A stretch of DNA of 64,000 nt from Polytrichum commune (Eukaryota > Streptophyta > Polytrichopsida > Polytrichales > Polytrichaceae). A program made the translations under genes and the position numbers. How positions within the stretch are numbered: the first letter of the stretch is position 1; the number at the start of each line of letters is the position of its first letter. The DNA is taken from contig OX485808.1 of the NCBI GenBank assembly GCA_950295325.1, forward strand, positions 498,501 through 562,500. Reading direction: 5' to 3'. Under the pieces are notes generated by a model. That model had not been told where the DNA came from. It was given only the letters and a program-made list of their open reading frames with translations, and did no database searches. This document shows, piece by piece, positions 48,473 through 60,320 of the stretch.

Positions 48473-51400
48473 GGATCGCAAATTTATGCAACTTCTTATT
48501 CTCATTTTGTATAAGAATTTCAATTGTCCGATACTATCACCAATTTCATATAGAGTAGATACGCCTTCAATCACCAAAATTTGCAAATCTATGTGATTGT
48601 CCCAATTGAACATAAATGGATTTGAGGTCATTTCAAAATTCCATTTTGGTTGGAAAATCACCATCAAACATTGGAGATTTTTGGATTGATTCAAAAATTT
48701 ATCAAATGACATTGAACCCTCAAAACCTTGAAATCCAAAAAATCGAAGTGAAAACAAAGGTATTCCCACGTCAAAGTGTGTTTGAAGCTTCTTCGTTGGT
48801 TCATTGAAAGAAAGACATTCGATACGCTCCATAACGTTTTGTGTTTTCCCACTCCATGTTGCTTTTTGTATTTTCCACCATCGAGTACCAATATACATGG
48901 GGTCTGTTTCCACAATCATACGTCCCATATCCCGTAATTGTTCATGGACTTCGTAGACTCCATCTTTGTCAATCTTAACCAAAGATTTATCTTCCAGACG
49001 TTTCAAAGACTCTTCAACATTCTTGTTGACATCTCTCCATAAACATGATGAGGTCACAATTTTCAATGTATCCATTGGGACCAAATCTTTGCTGAAATAA
49101 CAACATAGGTCCAAGAACAAATTCTTTTCTTCTTGGGTAAGGTCATCGAAGCTTATCCGTAGGCAATGCCAAACCTCATTGTTATTTTCCAATCCCAAGG
49201 CTCTTGCCCTTTGTAGTCTTTGCAAAGCTCTCACCCAAATGCGTAGCCTCTTGAATCCATACAATGTTCCACCCACAACCTTCAAGCTCAAAGGCAACCC
49301 TTTACATGCATCCACAATTTTCTCGACGATGTCCACCATATGAGATGGTGTTTCATATCCTTGATCACCAAAAGCATGCCTCGAGAATAATTTCATCGCT
49401 TCCCCTTTGATGAGTTCATCCAAATCTACACGACCAACATCTTCGAGGTGTTCCACAAGGTGCCAATCACGAGTTGTGATGATCATCTTGTTAGTGCTCT
49501 TGGCTTTAAAGATCTCAACATCCATCAATTCATGAATTTGTGTACTATTGCCAATGTCGTCAAGAACAATGAGAGTTTTTTTATTTGTGATTGTTTCACA
49601 AAGATGGGTCTTGGCTTCTACAATGTTTTTCACATCATCGACCTTTGCCCCCAAGTTGTTCAAAATTTCTTTGAATATCTCGATATTGCCACAATTTTCG
49701 TTCTTCATGAAAATAAAGCTAAATGCTTCAAAACGACCACGCATGCACTCCATCACAGTTTTGGCCAATGTAGTTTTGCCCATTCCACCCACCCCTATAA
49801 TGGCCACTATAGAGTGTTTCTCCAATGCCTTCATGACCCCTGGGAATCTTTCTTGCGAACCAACAAACTCGTTTCCTCCTTTCATTGCATTTGCGTCCCC
49901 CTTGTGCTCCATAGTATCTATTGTTGGTAGAATGTTCCCACTAGTTTCTTGAGTTCGAGGCATGTTGGACTTGCCCATCTCCACAACATGGTTCCTATTG
50001 TTTGAAGCATTCAAATGAAGTTCTTGGCGAATTTGACGGAGCCTCGAACAAATATCTTGAAAGGTCGGCCTTTCTGATGGTTCAAAAGACCAACAATCTT
50101 TGATCAAAGATGCCAATGACTTGGGGCAATCGGGTGGCAAACTTGGCCTCTTTCCAGCTTGCATACTTTCTTTGACCTTGGATCTCTCACCTTGCGAGAA
50201 TGGAATCTCATTCGTGAGAATGTAAGAACACACCATGGCAAAGCTAAATACGTCACTTTTGAAAGCATTCACATGAGGTTTCAATAGATCATTAGGTCTT
50301 GAAAATGTCTCTGGTGCCCTAAACCCGGTCGTACCTAGATTATGGGATGTTGGCTCTTCGTATGCATCTTGTGCTTCAATTTTTGAAATTCCAAAGTCCA
50401 CCAATTTAACTTTCATGTAGCCTATGGAATCCAATATGGGATCATTCAAGGAGCTCACAAGTATATTATCGGGCTTCAAGTCACGGTGTGCAACATTCAT
50501 GTCATGGAGATAGAGCATTCCGCTTGCAATTTGGAACATGACATCAACGACAACAAGGTTGGATCGTAGCAAATCAAGGTTCTTGATAATTGCAACTCCA
50601 AGATTTCTCTCCATCTTCTCCATCACTATATATCGCCATTTGCCATCATGGTCATATCCTTCACCACAACATATGAACTTAACAATGCTTGGATGACTCA
50701 ACCCTGCTAAGATACCCGCTTCTTTCTTGAAGTTTTCATACGCTTTATCATCATAACATATGTCAACCGCTTTAAAAAACTTCATAGCCAATTCCAAGCC
50801 GAAGCAATTTGTTTTGTATACTTGTCCACAAGCACCGCCTCCCAACCGAGTTGATCGTTCAGGAATCCGGTTGTATGTTGGAAATGTTCCATAATTCAAC
50901 TCAGCGCCTTCTCCATTCATTCGACAAACCAACCGCTCGTAAGCATACTTTGCAACTTCCTCATCCTTCAAGGACTTTGTTGCATCAATATGTGTCAACA
51001 AGTGTTGGACCAACGCGTTTTCGTCTTCCTCCACTTCAGTAATATTGATCGGATTGAAGTCTATGGACTTTCGAAGGCCCATGGTCATTTTCCCTAATAT
51101 TTGGAATTGCTCACATAATGTATTGAAAACATGATTGAGCTCTTCAAGTAACTCGCGAAACTCCTCTTCATTATTCATCTGCCACAATGATGCATGAATC
51201 CAATCGTCCCTACCACAATCTTGGATTAATGCCTCGATTTTACACACAACTCGATATAAATCTTCCATATTTGGTCCAAGCTCCAATTTGTGATGAGCTT
51301 GTCGAACCCAAGTCATGAAATACTCTCCAACAAGTTTCGATATGATTTTTAAATGCAAACATTGCTTTGCATTCAATAAAATTCTCTTTTGATCCAATTG

Positions 51401-51482
51401 CTTCAATTTTTCTAAGCACTCCATAAATAACAAGGAGTTGTCCATGATGCAAAACTTGCCACACGCCCTCAACTATATCTAC

Positions 51483-51488
51483 TTTATA
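51483..51488 (-). promoter_or_regulatory. TATA-like box upstream of PNL-B
   Basis: TATAAA on minus, 38 bases before the ATG at 51445, conserved with copy A. Confidence 0.3.
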
Positions 51489-52373
51489 AAACCTTAATTC
51501 CAAAGGAATTTGTATTCCGAAGGAAGCTTGAAAGATCATATAATCATCTGCACATCCAAGCCAAAAGTCAAAAATAATAATGCACCTCCATGTACTACAC
51601 ACCAAATGTCGATGACCATATGCATCTATATGTCTTGTAGTCACTGAGTGGCAGCTAGGGAGGGGTGTCATACCACACTTGGTGCTACATCACAAGTCAT
51701 GAAGACAACTCTAATCAACATGGCCCGACGTTTTTAATCCCACACTCAATGTCTATGGTCTTGATTGCTCACTAAATTGTTGGGTGCACAAAATCCCTAC
51801 GAAAAACCCTTGCTCAACTCAACATCGAGGAAACCAAGTTTCTTCACTAAACAACCACCAACAAATATGATACACATAGAAGAGCCCAAGTTAATAGGAA
51901 GGAACCTACATGTGAAGTAGATTACCTCGTATTTACCCACCTCTCTGCATGACAAACACCTACTTCACTTCAAGATATTGATACGTCTCAAAGAAACAAA
52001 CAAATCTTCAACAATTGGTAGAACCACAAGTTGCACACAGTTTGGTCGAGCCAAGCGATATTTCTAACGGTTACATAGCTTTTCTTCATCGTTGCAAAGT
52101 GAAACAAGAGGTAGCGTCCAACAAAGCCTGGAAAGCGAAAGGGACGAGGAGCCCAAAGAATAATAAATCAGTGCCCATGACCCCCAGTGTCATGGAGGAA
52201 TTCCTTTTAACAAATTCTCCATGTCCTTGAAAAATACACCAGGGGGAAACTGCAATAGCGCAGGTATACCAATTACTCCACTTCTCTTCCGTTTCCAGAA
52301 ATCTGAATGTGAAACGTTTGTACAAGAAGCCAAGGCTCTAGAAAAGATGCAGCAAGCAGATCTGTTGTCTCTT

Positions 52374-52568
52374 TTAGTCCCCTGCACCTGATGCAGCTGC
52401 TTCCTCCTTGCCCCTGGTTATATAATACTCAGGGAAAGCCTCTTCAATGTATGACTCCGAGCGCCTCCGGTCTGGGAGCCACACCCTGGGTTGGGCTTCT
52501 GCAAGAGAAGCACCAAGGCAGCCCAGGCTCCCCGGCAGAGAAGGGTATATCTTAAGAATGTCACGCAT
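52374..52568 (-). CDS. Candidate small exon or hypothetical protein, copy-B-only region
   Basis: A 64-residue open frame starting MRDILKIYPSLPGSLGCLG and containing QPRVWLPDRRRSESYIEEAF, preceded on minus by an acceptor-like ttattacag. Composition is protein-like and GC-richer than its surroundings, but I do not recognise the family. Just upstream (52611-52680) the sequence resembles the leader-exon region of the small gene at 58310-58380, so this may be the coding part of a diverged paralogous locus sharing that promoter type. Absent from copy A. Confidence 0.3.
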   Translation of the reverse strand: MRDILKIYPSLPGSLGCLGASLAEAQPRVWLPDRRRSESYIEEAFPEYYITRGKEEAAASGAGD

Positions 52569-52599
52569 CGAGAATCCCTGTAATAATTACGCACACTCC

Positions 52600-54400
52600 T
52601 TGCACTTGCCAAACTGCTTCAAAATAAGAAGTTTGTCACATTCCTGAAACAAGAGCCAAATCCTACCTCAACAGAGTACAGCTCAAGTGTCCATTTCAGG
52701 GAAATCCTTTGGTCAATAATCTGAGATGAACGTGAGATTAACCTTCAACTGAGGTCTCTGGACAATATAAAGTAGGCAGGCCTTAAATGGACACTTTAAG
52801 CTCTGCACCCACATCACCTAGGATACAAAACATACAAATAGTGCGAGATGATTGCTGATGCCAAATCGGGTTAGTTAGCCATTTGCCTCATTAATTTCAG
52901 AGTTCATATAAGTATCTTATAGTTTATCAAAGTAAAAATTCTCGTGGACATAAATGGTCATATAGGTCCCCCCCAATTATGATGACTAACCACACACCAC
53001 TCAAGTATAGCTGTCTAATTAGCAAAAGTGACCATGAAAGGCCCGCTTACCTTAGCTCTTTGCTGGCTCAAATTCCCTCACTAACAGTCCAACACAACCC
53101 CCTGATCCAATTACCACTTCCGAAACTCCTCTTGCAATGGACCTCGCCTATGGCTACCCCTGTCCAAAACCCGTCCGACATGGGGCCCAGGGTGCACACC
53201 TCCAAAAATCCCGACAAGCTCTCCAACTCCACCGCTCCTCAACCAAATGAGATGATTCCTGACTTCAACCCACGCACCTAACAAGCCAAACATTACCGGC
53301 AAGTAAACCCCCGCACTTAAATTACCCACCCTCGCTCCTGCATCCTCAAAATTCGCATGCGGTAAACGTGCCTAATTCCCACCTAGCAATAATTTGGACG
53401 CCTGTATTTGATTGGTATGTGGTTAATAGTGGATCTAAGAACGGGCACCAAAAAGACATGTGTTCAAACTATACTAACTACTCTAGGCTCAATAGTCGAT
53501 ATGATTGGGGGACCTATATGACCACTTAATGAACACAAGAATCTTCACTTTGATAATGAATAAATCATTCAGATGAGATCCAAAAGCTATGAGGCTAATG
53601 GCTACGGACACAAATTGCAATTGGCAATCATCTGCACTAATTGCGTGTTTCATATCTTACTTCCCTAGAAGTGGGTGCACAGAGAGAGGTATCTAAATTA
53701 GGCACACCTATCTTATCCTTATTCTCGAGATCCAAAACTACCCGATCCTAAAATACGATAATCGACGCTCCAAGGTAACACGAATGTTCTTGATAGGAAC
53801 AAGAATCACAAGACATCATCATCAATTCATCCAATCCTCTTCCCAAATTCTATCAATTCGATAGACGAGTCCTTTACAACGTAATCTCACTCACAGTGGT
53901 GGACCAGAAACTCCTCGTGAGCCGGCAATGCAGAACAACAACAACGATGAAAATCGAAGATTCTCACCTTCTCACAACCAACCACAACCGCACCGACCTC
54001 GATCAGGATTTGATGCTCCCGCCACGGCCTGCTTGTTGACGAGAAAACCAGCGGAAAAGGGTGTTCACCGCCACATGAGAGCACCAAACCCCCTATGTGG
54101 CCCGCGGGACCTTGGAACAGCACAGAATTTGCGAAAGAAAGGGTTGGGAGTAACGGCAAGAGGAGAAGGAGCGCATGGAGGGACGATGTAATGAGGGCAC
54201 ACGCGGATGGCATGTGCGGGGAGTGGATTGGTTGGCTATGGCGAAACCCTAGGCAGGGCGCTGCGACAGGGGAGCGTGGCATCCAGGTAGCAGAGCTGCC
54301 ACCGCTCTCGCATATCCTCAGCGGACCTCCGTTCCCCATTTGTTCCCAGCGTTCCCTCATTGTTCCCTAGCGGCCAAGAAGGAAGCTCTTGGTGAGCCTT
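52600..54400 (-). other. Third, diverged copy of the small gene's promoter/leader region
   Basis: Parts resemble 58310-59140: 52611-52680 with 58310-58380, 53740-53870 with 58490-58650, and the GC-rich block 53880-54390 with its CCAAT (54227-54231) in a gccatagCCAAccaat context. A GCAGGCCTT MITE (52769-53055, inverted) and another relative (53405-53725) lie inside. The 157-residue open frame 53887-54360 is read here as leader/promoter sequence, not a gene. Confidence 0.4.
52769..53055 (-). mobile_element. GCAGGCCTT MITE-like element, inverted copy
   Basis: Left end gtaggcaggccttaaatgg and right end gtgaccatgaaaggcccgc are the two termini of the family in inverted order. The interior aggtccccccaattatgatg matches 10750 reversed. 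Confidence 0.55.
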
Positions 54401-55194
54401 CCCGCCACACATTGGAAGCTGCTACTTGTTAGGGGCGCTCTAACAAAATGGAGCAATCCTATTGGCCGAGAGGTGTAAATTGGACCCAAGGCCACGAGCT
54501 CAGGGTCCCAGACCAAGAAGAGGCAAAGTGAGGAGTCTCCTACATGGCATCGTTTTGGAGGGAAACGTTATTGATCGGACTCGAGAAATGAAGCTCACAG
54601 GAGAGCTCGTGTTTTGGAGAACCACTTTGGAAGGAAACGTCGAAGGGAGGGGCCAATTTAAGGGTTCAATTTTGCCTCAAATTATTTCAAATTGGTCCCT
54701 AAGTCCTTGGACTGTGGAACCCCATTTTAAAAACCCCTTGGATGGCATGGGACAGTTTCGTGGCAAGATATCGACAACTCTATATGTTGTGGCGAGATTT
54801 CAACCCGGTTGTCATCCCTATTGTGGAATATAAATATCCGTGGGTCTCAAGAATTTAAGTGAACAAACAACATTGATATTCATCAAATATATTTCTCAAG
54901 TAAAGTCTTATTCCTTATAATTTCTTAGTTATGAAGACATCAAATTTATTCATAAATATTTTTAAGCTTGGAAAAAGTCAAAATAATGTTTAACATGATA
55001 AATTAGTTGCATCTGAATGAATTACAACTTTTCAAGAAAAAGGAATTTGTTAAATTGAATTGGGTCTAAGTACGTTTTACGAAAAGATTTTTGATGCATG
55101 ATGTTTGTTGCTCTCATGATGTAATTTAACATAATTTTACCTAAATGCCTTAATAATATCAAGAATGAGATTATCGGTTTTGGGTGAACATTAA
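54401..55194. other. Non-coding stretch, no gene supported
   Basis: 54462-54833 is open on plus for 123 codons, but I see no recognisable domain or context. The rest is AT-rich. Nothing repeated elsewhere in the window was found here. Confidence 0.4.
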
Positions 55195-55206
55195 TATTTT
55201 TATGCA

Positions 55207-55584
55207 GATAGATAGAAAGATAGATAGAAACTCCGGTCCCTTTTTAGCAAGGGGCCGGCGTGAATAAAGTGTCAGTTCATAATGCCAATGACCTAATGCC
55301 CACCGGACAAGGGGACATTGGGACAATACTACTCTACCCTTTCGAGGATGGACATTGTAGTGACACACCATACTAGTTCCTAGCTAGCCACTAGTGCCTT
55401 GAAGATACTGGGCATGGTATCCCCCTAAAGGGCTTTGAGCTACCCATACAACAAGGTCCAAGGACCCCCCACCATAGTTGGGTGGACTAAAGTGGTGAGC
55501 ACCACGCCGGCATGGGGAATAGAACTCACAACCTCCTCATCGGGGGCCATAAGCCCTAACCACCAAGCCAAGGCCCGCGGTGCC
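55207..55584 (-). mobile_element. tRNA-derived SINE, copy 2
   Basis: Inverted copy of 32275-32641, 378 bp. On minus the tRNA-like head lies at the right (ggttaggg and gggttctattcccc motifs) and the tail of ctat repeats at the left. A perfect 12-bp target duplication tatttttatgca lies at 55195-55206 and 55585-55596. It is longer in the tail than copy 1. Confidence 0.9.
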
Positions 55585-55596
55585 TATTTTTATGCA

Positions 55597-56689
55597 TACT
55601 TTATTTAATCTAAATTTGTAGGGATGTAAACTAGCTTTGACATCAACATGCCCTAGACATTGAGACTTTAAGCTTAGAAATCAACAAGAAGTATGTTAGT
55701 GGTATTGATCTCACAACCGGATCTCATAAAGGGAATTTGCCTAGTCATAAACCTCAAATGGTGCCCCTCATGCATCGTCCAATCCTAGCTCTAAAATTGA
55801 AGAACATGAATACAATCACATGAAATTCAAATGGTGGTCCCATTCCCAAGTCATACATTCCTTGGAAGACACAAAGAGCTACATAATGCAAAGACTTTTA
55901 GGTAGAAAAGCCCAATTATGTTACATGTCTTAATCAGATATAATGTTCAACTACATATCAATCAGATATGAATGGTTCAACTACATGTTCAAAATATGAT
56001 AACTATTCTAGGCTCGATAGTGAACATAATTGAGGGGACCTATATGACCACTCAGACGAGCACAAGAATCTTCACATTGATAGTGATTAGATTATTCATA
56101 TGAGCTCCAAAACATTTTTGAGGAAAGGGGCTACAAACTCAATGTGGATTGGCTACTTTCTTGTACTGATCACGTATTTCATATCCTAGGAGAAGTGGGC
56201 TAGTCAGGAAAAGTAACCATTTAAGACCCATTTACCTTAATCTGAGATCTTTCCTTTCAATAATTTTGTTTCATTTCATAGGACCATGTCTTGCATTCAG
56301 ATTGCATTCAGACCTTGACTTACATGGTGGAAATTATAAATTCGTAAATACAAGATGGGTTGTGGACTGTATTATCTGTTTTTCAAGGCAAGGTTGTCTC
56401 AAAGAGCAGCTGTGACAAAATGCTACACTCATCAGCAAATCCTTTGAGGCCAATGCAATTAAGTTTTGAACACCATGCGATTTAGATATGGTCTATGGGA
56501 AGCAAGATGCGAATGACCTTGACTGCCCCTTGTTTTGAATAATGTTGAGCTTTGCATTTGTATCAACGGTGTGAGCTCTGTGTCTTATCCTTGAATTATA
56601 GGTACTTCTTTCATTTCCACAACTCCTAAACACATATCTGAAAGTAATGTCACACTCCTGAAGATTACTTCATGGATATGAAGGGAAAC
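55597..56689. other. Copy-B-only intergenic with a GCAGGCCTT-family relic
   Basis: About 55970-56258 resembles the family at 10589 (ctattctaggctcgatag, catatgagctcc, catatcctaggag). No gene recognised elsewhere. Homology to copy A resumes at 56690 (cctaatgtgattgacaac). Confidence 0.5.
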
Positions 56690-57539
56690 CTAATGTGATT
56701 GACAACAGAGAAATAATTGTGCAACAAGGCTGAGCACTTATACTTAAGAGTCCTAATTTCTACCCCCAAAAACCTGATTCCCTCCACTGAAGCCAACACT
56801 GTCTGTAGATTTACTGCACTTCTCCATAAAGGAGTCACATTTTGCACATTTTTGTGAGACTCTCCAACATGTTGGTGAAGTTATCGTTCTCTTAAGATTT
56901 TTGAGATGCTTCTACTTCTCCTGTTGGCTGCACAACATATAAACAAGGCATGTTATTTTTGGTCACTGCACAACAAGCTTAGGATTAGGCATTCAATGAT
57001 GTGGTGTTTAGAGTATCCTTGTAAGAATTGTTCTTCAAACGATCATTGCAGATGAAAGCACTAGTACACCATAAAATAAGAATGACCAGAGATGGTTAAT
57101 CCAGAGCTTTTAGGGTTACATACTCAATACAAAGCTATCAGAAACTAGAATGAAAATAGAAAATAAAAACAGACATGCTGCAATAGCCAAATGGTGGCAA
57201 GCCATATGACCAGGGACCATCCACAACATCCCCACTGACTTCAAAAGTTCTCGATAATGGATCCTTGTCTTGAGTTTCTGTTACATCTCCAGAGGTAAGG
57301 GGAAGACTCAAGCAACTTGTTGTATAGCATGTGTACTAAGACCTCAATTTCAACGCAAAGGAACCCATGGGAGATAAGACAAACCCCTGAAGTAGGAAGA
57401 TTGCTAAGAAGAGTGGTGTTAAGAAGCTCAGAAGAGTGTTGGAATTTGTGATGTACTCTGTTAGCACAATGCTATGTTCTAAAGAGTGGGCTTCTGATGA
57501 AACTGTGAATACCAGAGGAAAATATAATGTTTGTCATTG

Positions 57540-57915
57540 TAAGGTGTGCGGGCCTTTCATGGTCACTTTCTTTGATTGAGCAGCCATATTTGAGTGGTGT
57601 GTGGTTGAATGTGTATGTAAAAACGGATACCAGAAAAAACATGTGTTTAAAAGAAATTGGACTACATACTCCAAATTTGTTAACCATTCTAGGCTCAATA
57701 ATCAGCATAATTGGGGGCCTACCAATTGATGAGCTTGAAAAAGCTCACACTTTGTTAGTAAATGAAATATTCATATGAGCTCCAGAAGCAATGAGGCAAA
57801 TGGCTACGGACACAATTTGGAATTGGCAGTCATTTCGCTCTAATTGCATGCTTTGCATCCTAGGAGATATGAGTGCAGAGCTTAAAATGTCCATTTAAGG
57901 CCTGCTTACCTTAGT
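57540..57915 (+). mobile_element. GCAGGCCTT MITE-like element, duplicate of 10589-10957
   Basis: Occupies the same position as in copy A relative to the small gene, just downstream of its coding exon, so it was present before the segmental duplication. Ends gtgcgggcctttcatgg and (reversed) taagcaggccttaaatgg. Confidence 0.55.
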
Positions 57916-58023
57916 CGTATTGTACAGATGCAACAAAGAATTCAGATTAATGTGTGTCGGTGGAGCTGATTGAGAGGGCAATACAGAGCATCATAACAAA
58001 AAAAGGGAGAGAAAAATAAGAAC

Positions 58024-58152
58024 CTTGTCTTGTGCATAATGCCATGAGATGCCACGAGTGATGTTGAACACCAGGTTTCCTCCAACCCAGAGTGTGGCGA
58101 GCCCCAGCCCTGCTGTCACACTTTTGTATGCGACATCTGCAAACTTCACCAT
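58024..58152 (-). CDS. Small single-membrane-span protein, first coding exon (copy B, intact)
   Basis: A 43-codon exon: MVKFADVAYKSVTAGLGLAT, then LWVGGNLVFNITRGISWHYA, then QDK. It is preceded by the acceptor ttgcag/agATG and followed by AAG/gttctt, a GT donor before a T-rich intron. Residues about 12-30 form one hydrophobic span; the short basic start and the tryptophan-histidine motif after it are reminiscent of very small plant inner-mitochondrial-membrane proteins, but I cannot name the family. The next coding exon was not identified. Without splicing the frame ends after 10 more hydrophobic residues. Upstream, on minus, lie a leader-exon-like segment (about 58310-58350) and a GC-rich promoter region with CCAAT at 58992-58996. 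Copy A carries the same exon with a stop. Confidence 0.55.
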
Positions 58153-58991
58153 CTCTGCAATGAATTACCTGTAGGTACAAAGTTCCATCGATTTAGGGTT
58201 GATAACATCCACTTCCAAGCCCTAAAAGCCAGGAAACACTATTGATTACTAAAGCCTAGTTTGTTTTGCGTCGTGCAGCCTGTGCCAACTACACATTCCC
58301 TGCAATACCAAACTTCTTCAGACAGTGAATGTCAATCAGCTCCTGAAACAAGAGTAAAACCCTTCCTCAACAAACCAACACACAGCTGAAGTCTACTTGC
58401 AGTCAGTACGATGAGAAATGCTTCGAATCTGTCAATTTCTCACGAGTAAAAACAGCGTGATCGATTGACTGATTTACGAAAAATCTCTATCTCCAAACCT
58501 AGTACCACAGAAATTGATTCCAAGACAGACGAAAAACAGCTCTCCAGACTAACATGAATGTTCTCTGATACGAAGAACACTCGCGAGAATAGAATTGACT
58601 ACAAACTTCTACATATCCTCTTTCAACACTCACTTCGACTCGGTAGAAGTCTACTAGTCTTAATCCCCATGGACATTGACTCTAACAAGTCGTTCAAGAT
58701 CTTCTCCAGTAATTCGGATTGACATGAAAAAATCCCCTGACCTTGCCAACACCAGCCACAATCAAATCAAACAGCACCAGAACTTCATACCCTACAATGA
58801 ACAGAGAGAGAGAGGACTCTCACCGCAACAACAGAGCACCAAACCCCAACCTCTCTCTCCAACCGCAAAACAGCACGGATGTTGGCGAAAATTGGTGCCC
58901 TGCTCCGGCGAAAGGATAAAAATTAAGGCACACACGCAATGTCTAGACGATGGGTGCAGCGTGTATGCGAATGGGCATATGGTGGGAGCGT

Positions 58992-58996
58992 ATTGG
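58992..58996 (-). promoter_or_regulatory. CCAAT box of the small gene, copy B
   Basis: Minus-strand gccatagCCAATacgctccc in a GC-rich block (about 58740-59140), about 840 bases upstream of the start codon. Conserved in copy A (12003-12007). Confidence 0.4.
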
Positions 58997-59277
58997 CTAT
59001 GGCGGAAACCCTCAGTCTGGGTTTCGCGACAACGGAGCGTGGAGGAACGCCTCCAAGGCCACCACCGCTCTTGCCTCCGTTCCCACGGCGATCACGTTGC
59101 GTTCCCTCTCGTTCCCAAACGAACTAGAAAGACTACATTGGTGACTAGCCAAAGGAGCATCTCCACCAACACTAGACATTAAGTCAAAGACACGTCAAAG
59201 TGGGTTTATTATTCATTACCCTTTAACCCCTAAACGCTCAAGCCTTCATATTCCATTTTCGGACACCTCCAGCACTA

Positions 59278-59507
59278 CACTAAATACGAACGCATGCACT
59301 AAATATCAATAACCTATAAAAGTAAGTAACATTAAATGTAAACTCAAACACTAAATATCAACTATGGTAACATGTGAAAATTATATATTCTAAATGAATG
59401 TTAGTAAGGATATGAAAACAAATTAACAATGATAAAAGGAGAATTCAAACATATTTTCTAGCATATCAACATTAAATATAATCAAACACTAAATATCCTA
59501 TTTAGTG
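59278..59507. mobile_element. CACTAAATA-type MITE (copy B)
   Basis: Same insertion as 12289-12599, between TA at 59276-59277 and 59508-59509. It is shorter: the left terminus has lost part of the inverted repeat (cactaaatacgaacg follows directly) and an internal stretch is missing. Confidence 0.65.
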
Positions 59508-60320
59508 TAGTTCTAGAAAAAAAATTAAAAAATAATGTGACACAATAAGATATGTTTTCATTGAAATCCAACCGACAACGAGGAGCCGCAACGAGTACCA
59601 AGCCGAGAGGAAGCCGAGAATGAGCAGAAAGCATAGACCTCTACCGGTCAATGCTGGGGATGATACCCGGACGATACCATAGGGGGTCGCAGGGAAACTG
59701 AACTTTTTGAAACCCCACTGGTAGATATCCGGTCATGCACTTGGGGAATTGAAAATTTTCCGATTTCAATAATGGCCCCACCTCTTTATATCCGGCCAGG
59801 TCCATTTCTTTCCCAATTGTCCATCCGATACATAGTCATGCCAAACGGCTATTAGCCAACCCAGCCGGTCGGCATGTAACTACACTACATATGATATTTA
59901 GGGTCATATGGCTTTAATTGCATGTATGATGTGTGTTATCAATAATTTGTCCAGGTGTTTGTTTGGGGAGGAGGGGTTTCAGATGTGTTTTTGAAGCTAT
60001 CTATAAATATGAACATGTATTTGGTGAGTGATTTTGTGTTTTCTATAGATAGTTATGCCCTTGGCAAATTCGGGTAACCTAGTAGTTTGGCAGCTATTTG
60101 AACTTGGAGTGGGTCGTTGAAGACACCTACTCCTACTATGTTGTCATTGTCGTTGATGTATGGGGGAGTAAAGGACCCACCCATGTAGTATGATTGGGAT
60201 GGTAGCTATTTGAGTGAGTGGATGTTGGTGACTTCGGGTGGGAGGGGTGTGTGTAGTGGTGTGGGGGCCTTGTGCCAGTTTTTGAAGGTTTTGATGATTT
60301 TGTAGGGTGTTTGGGTGCTT

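Larger units (their letters stand above)
45650..51445 (-). pseudogene. Protein kinase-NBS-LRR (PNL) gene, copy B, with one in-frame stop
   Basis: Near-identical to the gene at 1943-5938 in the N-terminal, kinase (HRDLKPDN, DFG, APE) and NB-ARC (P-loop GVGGMGKT, VHEQLRDMG) regions. The LRR array has 37 units instead of 12. Codon TAG at 47339-47341 lies in the 16th unit where sister units have TGG (LDLSW-C): a single change. The same frame then runs open to 45650, giving 1931 codons from ATG (51445) to the final stop. As written, the product is 1368 residues with about 15.7 LRRs and lacks the C-terminal tail. It could be a young pseudogene, a functional truncated receptor, or a sequencing or collapse error in a repeat-rich region. 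Confidence 0.85.
44887..60320. repeat. Segmental duplication, copy B
   Basis: Direct duplicate of 1184-13431, beginning at cattagatgcacaatcaac. It lacks A's 2.2-kb segment, contains 52195-56689 that A lacks, and carries a PNL gene with 25 more LRR units. Homology fades around 60310, where copy A meets an LTR fragment. Confidence 0.9.

Noticed and set aside
53887-54360. 157-codon minus-strand protein with a leucine-rich signal-like segment
   Set aside because: It lies in a GC-rich promoter/leader block homologous to the non-coding 5' region of the small gene. The frame is not conserved in the related blocks.
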